Shown here: positions 5,976-6,813 of the stretch, piece by piece
How the letters are laid out: the number at the start of each line of letters is the position of its first letter
Position numbering within the stretch: position 1 is the first letter of the stretch
Source of the DNA: Bacteroidota bacterium
GTDB taxonomy: Bacteria; Bacteroidota; Ignavibacteria; Kapaibacteriales; UBA2268
DNA: 6,813 nucleotides
NCBI GenBank assembly: GCA_017428585.1
Contig: JAFRQN010000336.1
Span: 1-6,813, forward strand
Direction of reading: 5' to 3'
Made by a program: the position numbers and the translations under genes
Notes under the pieces: model-generated
Database searches by the model: none
Told to the model about the DNA's origin: nothing
What the model saw: only the letters and a program-made list of their open reading frames with translations

Positions 5976-5994
5976 ATTTAATATAAAGATTATT

Positions 5995-6813
5995 ATGGCT
6001 ACAATAGACGATAAAAAAATTATTTTTTCTCTTATCGGTATAAATAAAATATTTCCTCCTCACAAGCAAGTATTAAAGGATATATATCTTTCTTTTTATT
6101 ATGGAGCAAAAATAGGTATAATAGGACTTAATGGCTCTGGAAAATCTACATTGCTTAAAATTATAGCAGGTGTTGAACAATCTTATCAAGGTGAAGTAAC
6201 ATTTTCACCAGGTTATTCTATAGGTTATTTAGAACAGGATCCTAAATTAAATAATGATTTAACAGTAAAAGAAGAAATCCAGCAGGGACTTCAGGAAATA
6301 GTTGATCTGTTAAAGGAATATGATGAAATAAGCGCTAAGTTCAGTGAACCAATGAGTGATGATGAAATGAACAAGCTTATTGAACGTCAAGGTGTATTAA
6401 CAGATATTTTAGAAGCAAAAGACGCATGGAATTTAGATAATAAATTAGAAAGAGCGATGGATGCTCTAAGGTGTCCAACTGGAGATACTCCAATAAAACA
6501 TTTATCTGGAGGTGAACGCAGACGTGTTGCTTTATGTAAATTATTATTAACCGAACCTGATATATTATTATTAGATGAACCTACTAATCATTTAGATGCC
6601 GATTCAGTAGGATGGTTGGAACAGCATTTACAAGAATATAAAGGAACTGTTATTGCTATAACTCATGATCGATATTTCTTAGATAATGTAGCTAAATGGA
6701 TTTTAGAATTAGACAGAGGTGAAGGCATTCCTTGGGAAGGAAACTATAGTTCTTGGCTGGAACAAAAAGCAAGAAGATTAGAGCAAGAAAGCAAGGGTGA
6801 ATCAAAACGTCAA
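5995..6813 (+). CDS. ettA: Energy-dependent translational throttle protein EttA (ABC-F ATPase), 3'-truncated by the window edge
   Basis: The frame is open from ATG 5995 to the last base, giving 273 residues, about half of the roughly 555 expected. EttA is a cytosolic ABC-F protein with two ATPase domains. It binds the ribosomal E site and gates the first peptide bond in response to the ATP/ADP ratio. The first ATPase domain is complete: Walker A GLNGSGKS (44-51), an arm insertion (about 88-140), signature LSGGERRR (170-177), Walker B ILLLDEPTNHLD (190-201) and switch histidine H224 in THDRYFLD. ELDRGEGIPWEGNYSSWLEQ (238-257) is nearly identical to E. coli EttA and separates it from other ABC-F members. 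The linker that contacts P-site tRNA begins here, and the second ATPase domain lies beyond the window. No membrane spans are present, as expected for ABC-F. Confidence 0.95.
   Translation, partial: MATIDDKKIIFSLIGINKIFPPHKQVLKDIYLSFYYGAKIGIIGLNGSGKSTLLKIIAGVEQSYQGEVTFSPGYSIGYLEQDPKLNNDLTVKEEIQQGLQEIVDLLKEYDEISAKFSEPMSDDEMNKLIERQGVLTDILEAKDAWNLDNKLERAMDALRCPTGDTPIKHLSGGERRRVALCKLLLTEPDILLLDEPTNHLDADSVGWLEQHLQEYKGTVIAITHDRYFLDNVAKWILELDRGEGIPWEGNYSSWLEQKARRLEQESKGESKRQ

Noticed and set aside
5832..5994. Minus-strand promoter for the nitroreductase in the divergent spacer
   Set aside because: The nearest candidate, TGTGTTTG on the minus strand, breaks the TA of the consensus and lacks a TTTG partner, so no site could be called.

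Overview
The window is a strongly A+T-rich bacterial chromosome segment carrying ordinary core genes, tightly packed, with no sign of mobile DNA. Four genes (secG, folD, rpsD, ettA) are preceded by the same octamer, TATTTTTG. At secG and rpsD it stands exactly 19 bases after a TTTG. This is the TTTG / TAnnTTTG promoter of Bacteroidota-type primary sigma factors, and most genes also lack a clear Shine-Dalgarno sequence. The best guess is therefore an A+T-rich member of the Bacteroidota/Chlorobiota (FCB) lineage. The genus cannot be told from the sequence, and the low G+C alone would also fit groups such as Brachyspira.

Layout, left to right. At 1-483 is the 3' part of plsY (membrane phospholipid synthesis), followed after 47 bases by hslO (Hsp33 redox chaperone), probably in one transcript. 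secG (protein export channel subunit) has its own promoter and a strong hairpin terminator, so it looks like a single-gene unit. folD (one-carbon folate metabolism) has a promoter just after that terminator. Only 36 bases beyond it lies a TTG-started polytopic membrane acyltransferase of unknown substrate, probably co-transcribed. After about 260 non-coding bases, rpsD (ribosomal protein S4) stands alone with a textbook promoter, a leader of roughly 75 bases and a terminator. That terminator is a 15-bp hairpin shared with a convergent nitroreductase-family gene on the minus strand. Divergent from the nitroreductase, ettA (ABC-F translation factor) starts at 5995 and runs off the right edge after its first ATPase domain.

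The genes serve general housekeeping: lipid synthesis, protein folding and export, folate, ribosome and translation control. I do not see a defence system, CRISPR array, tRNA, rRNA, insertion sequence or prophage, and no new multi-gene system. The points most worth a second look are the consistent promoter set, the isolated rpsD transcription unit, the shortened third motif of PlsY, and the unassigned acyltransferase behind folD.
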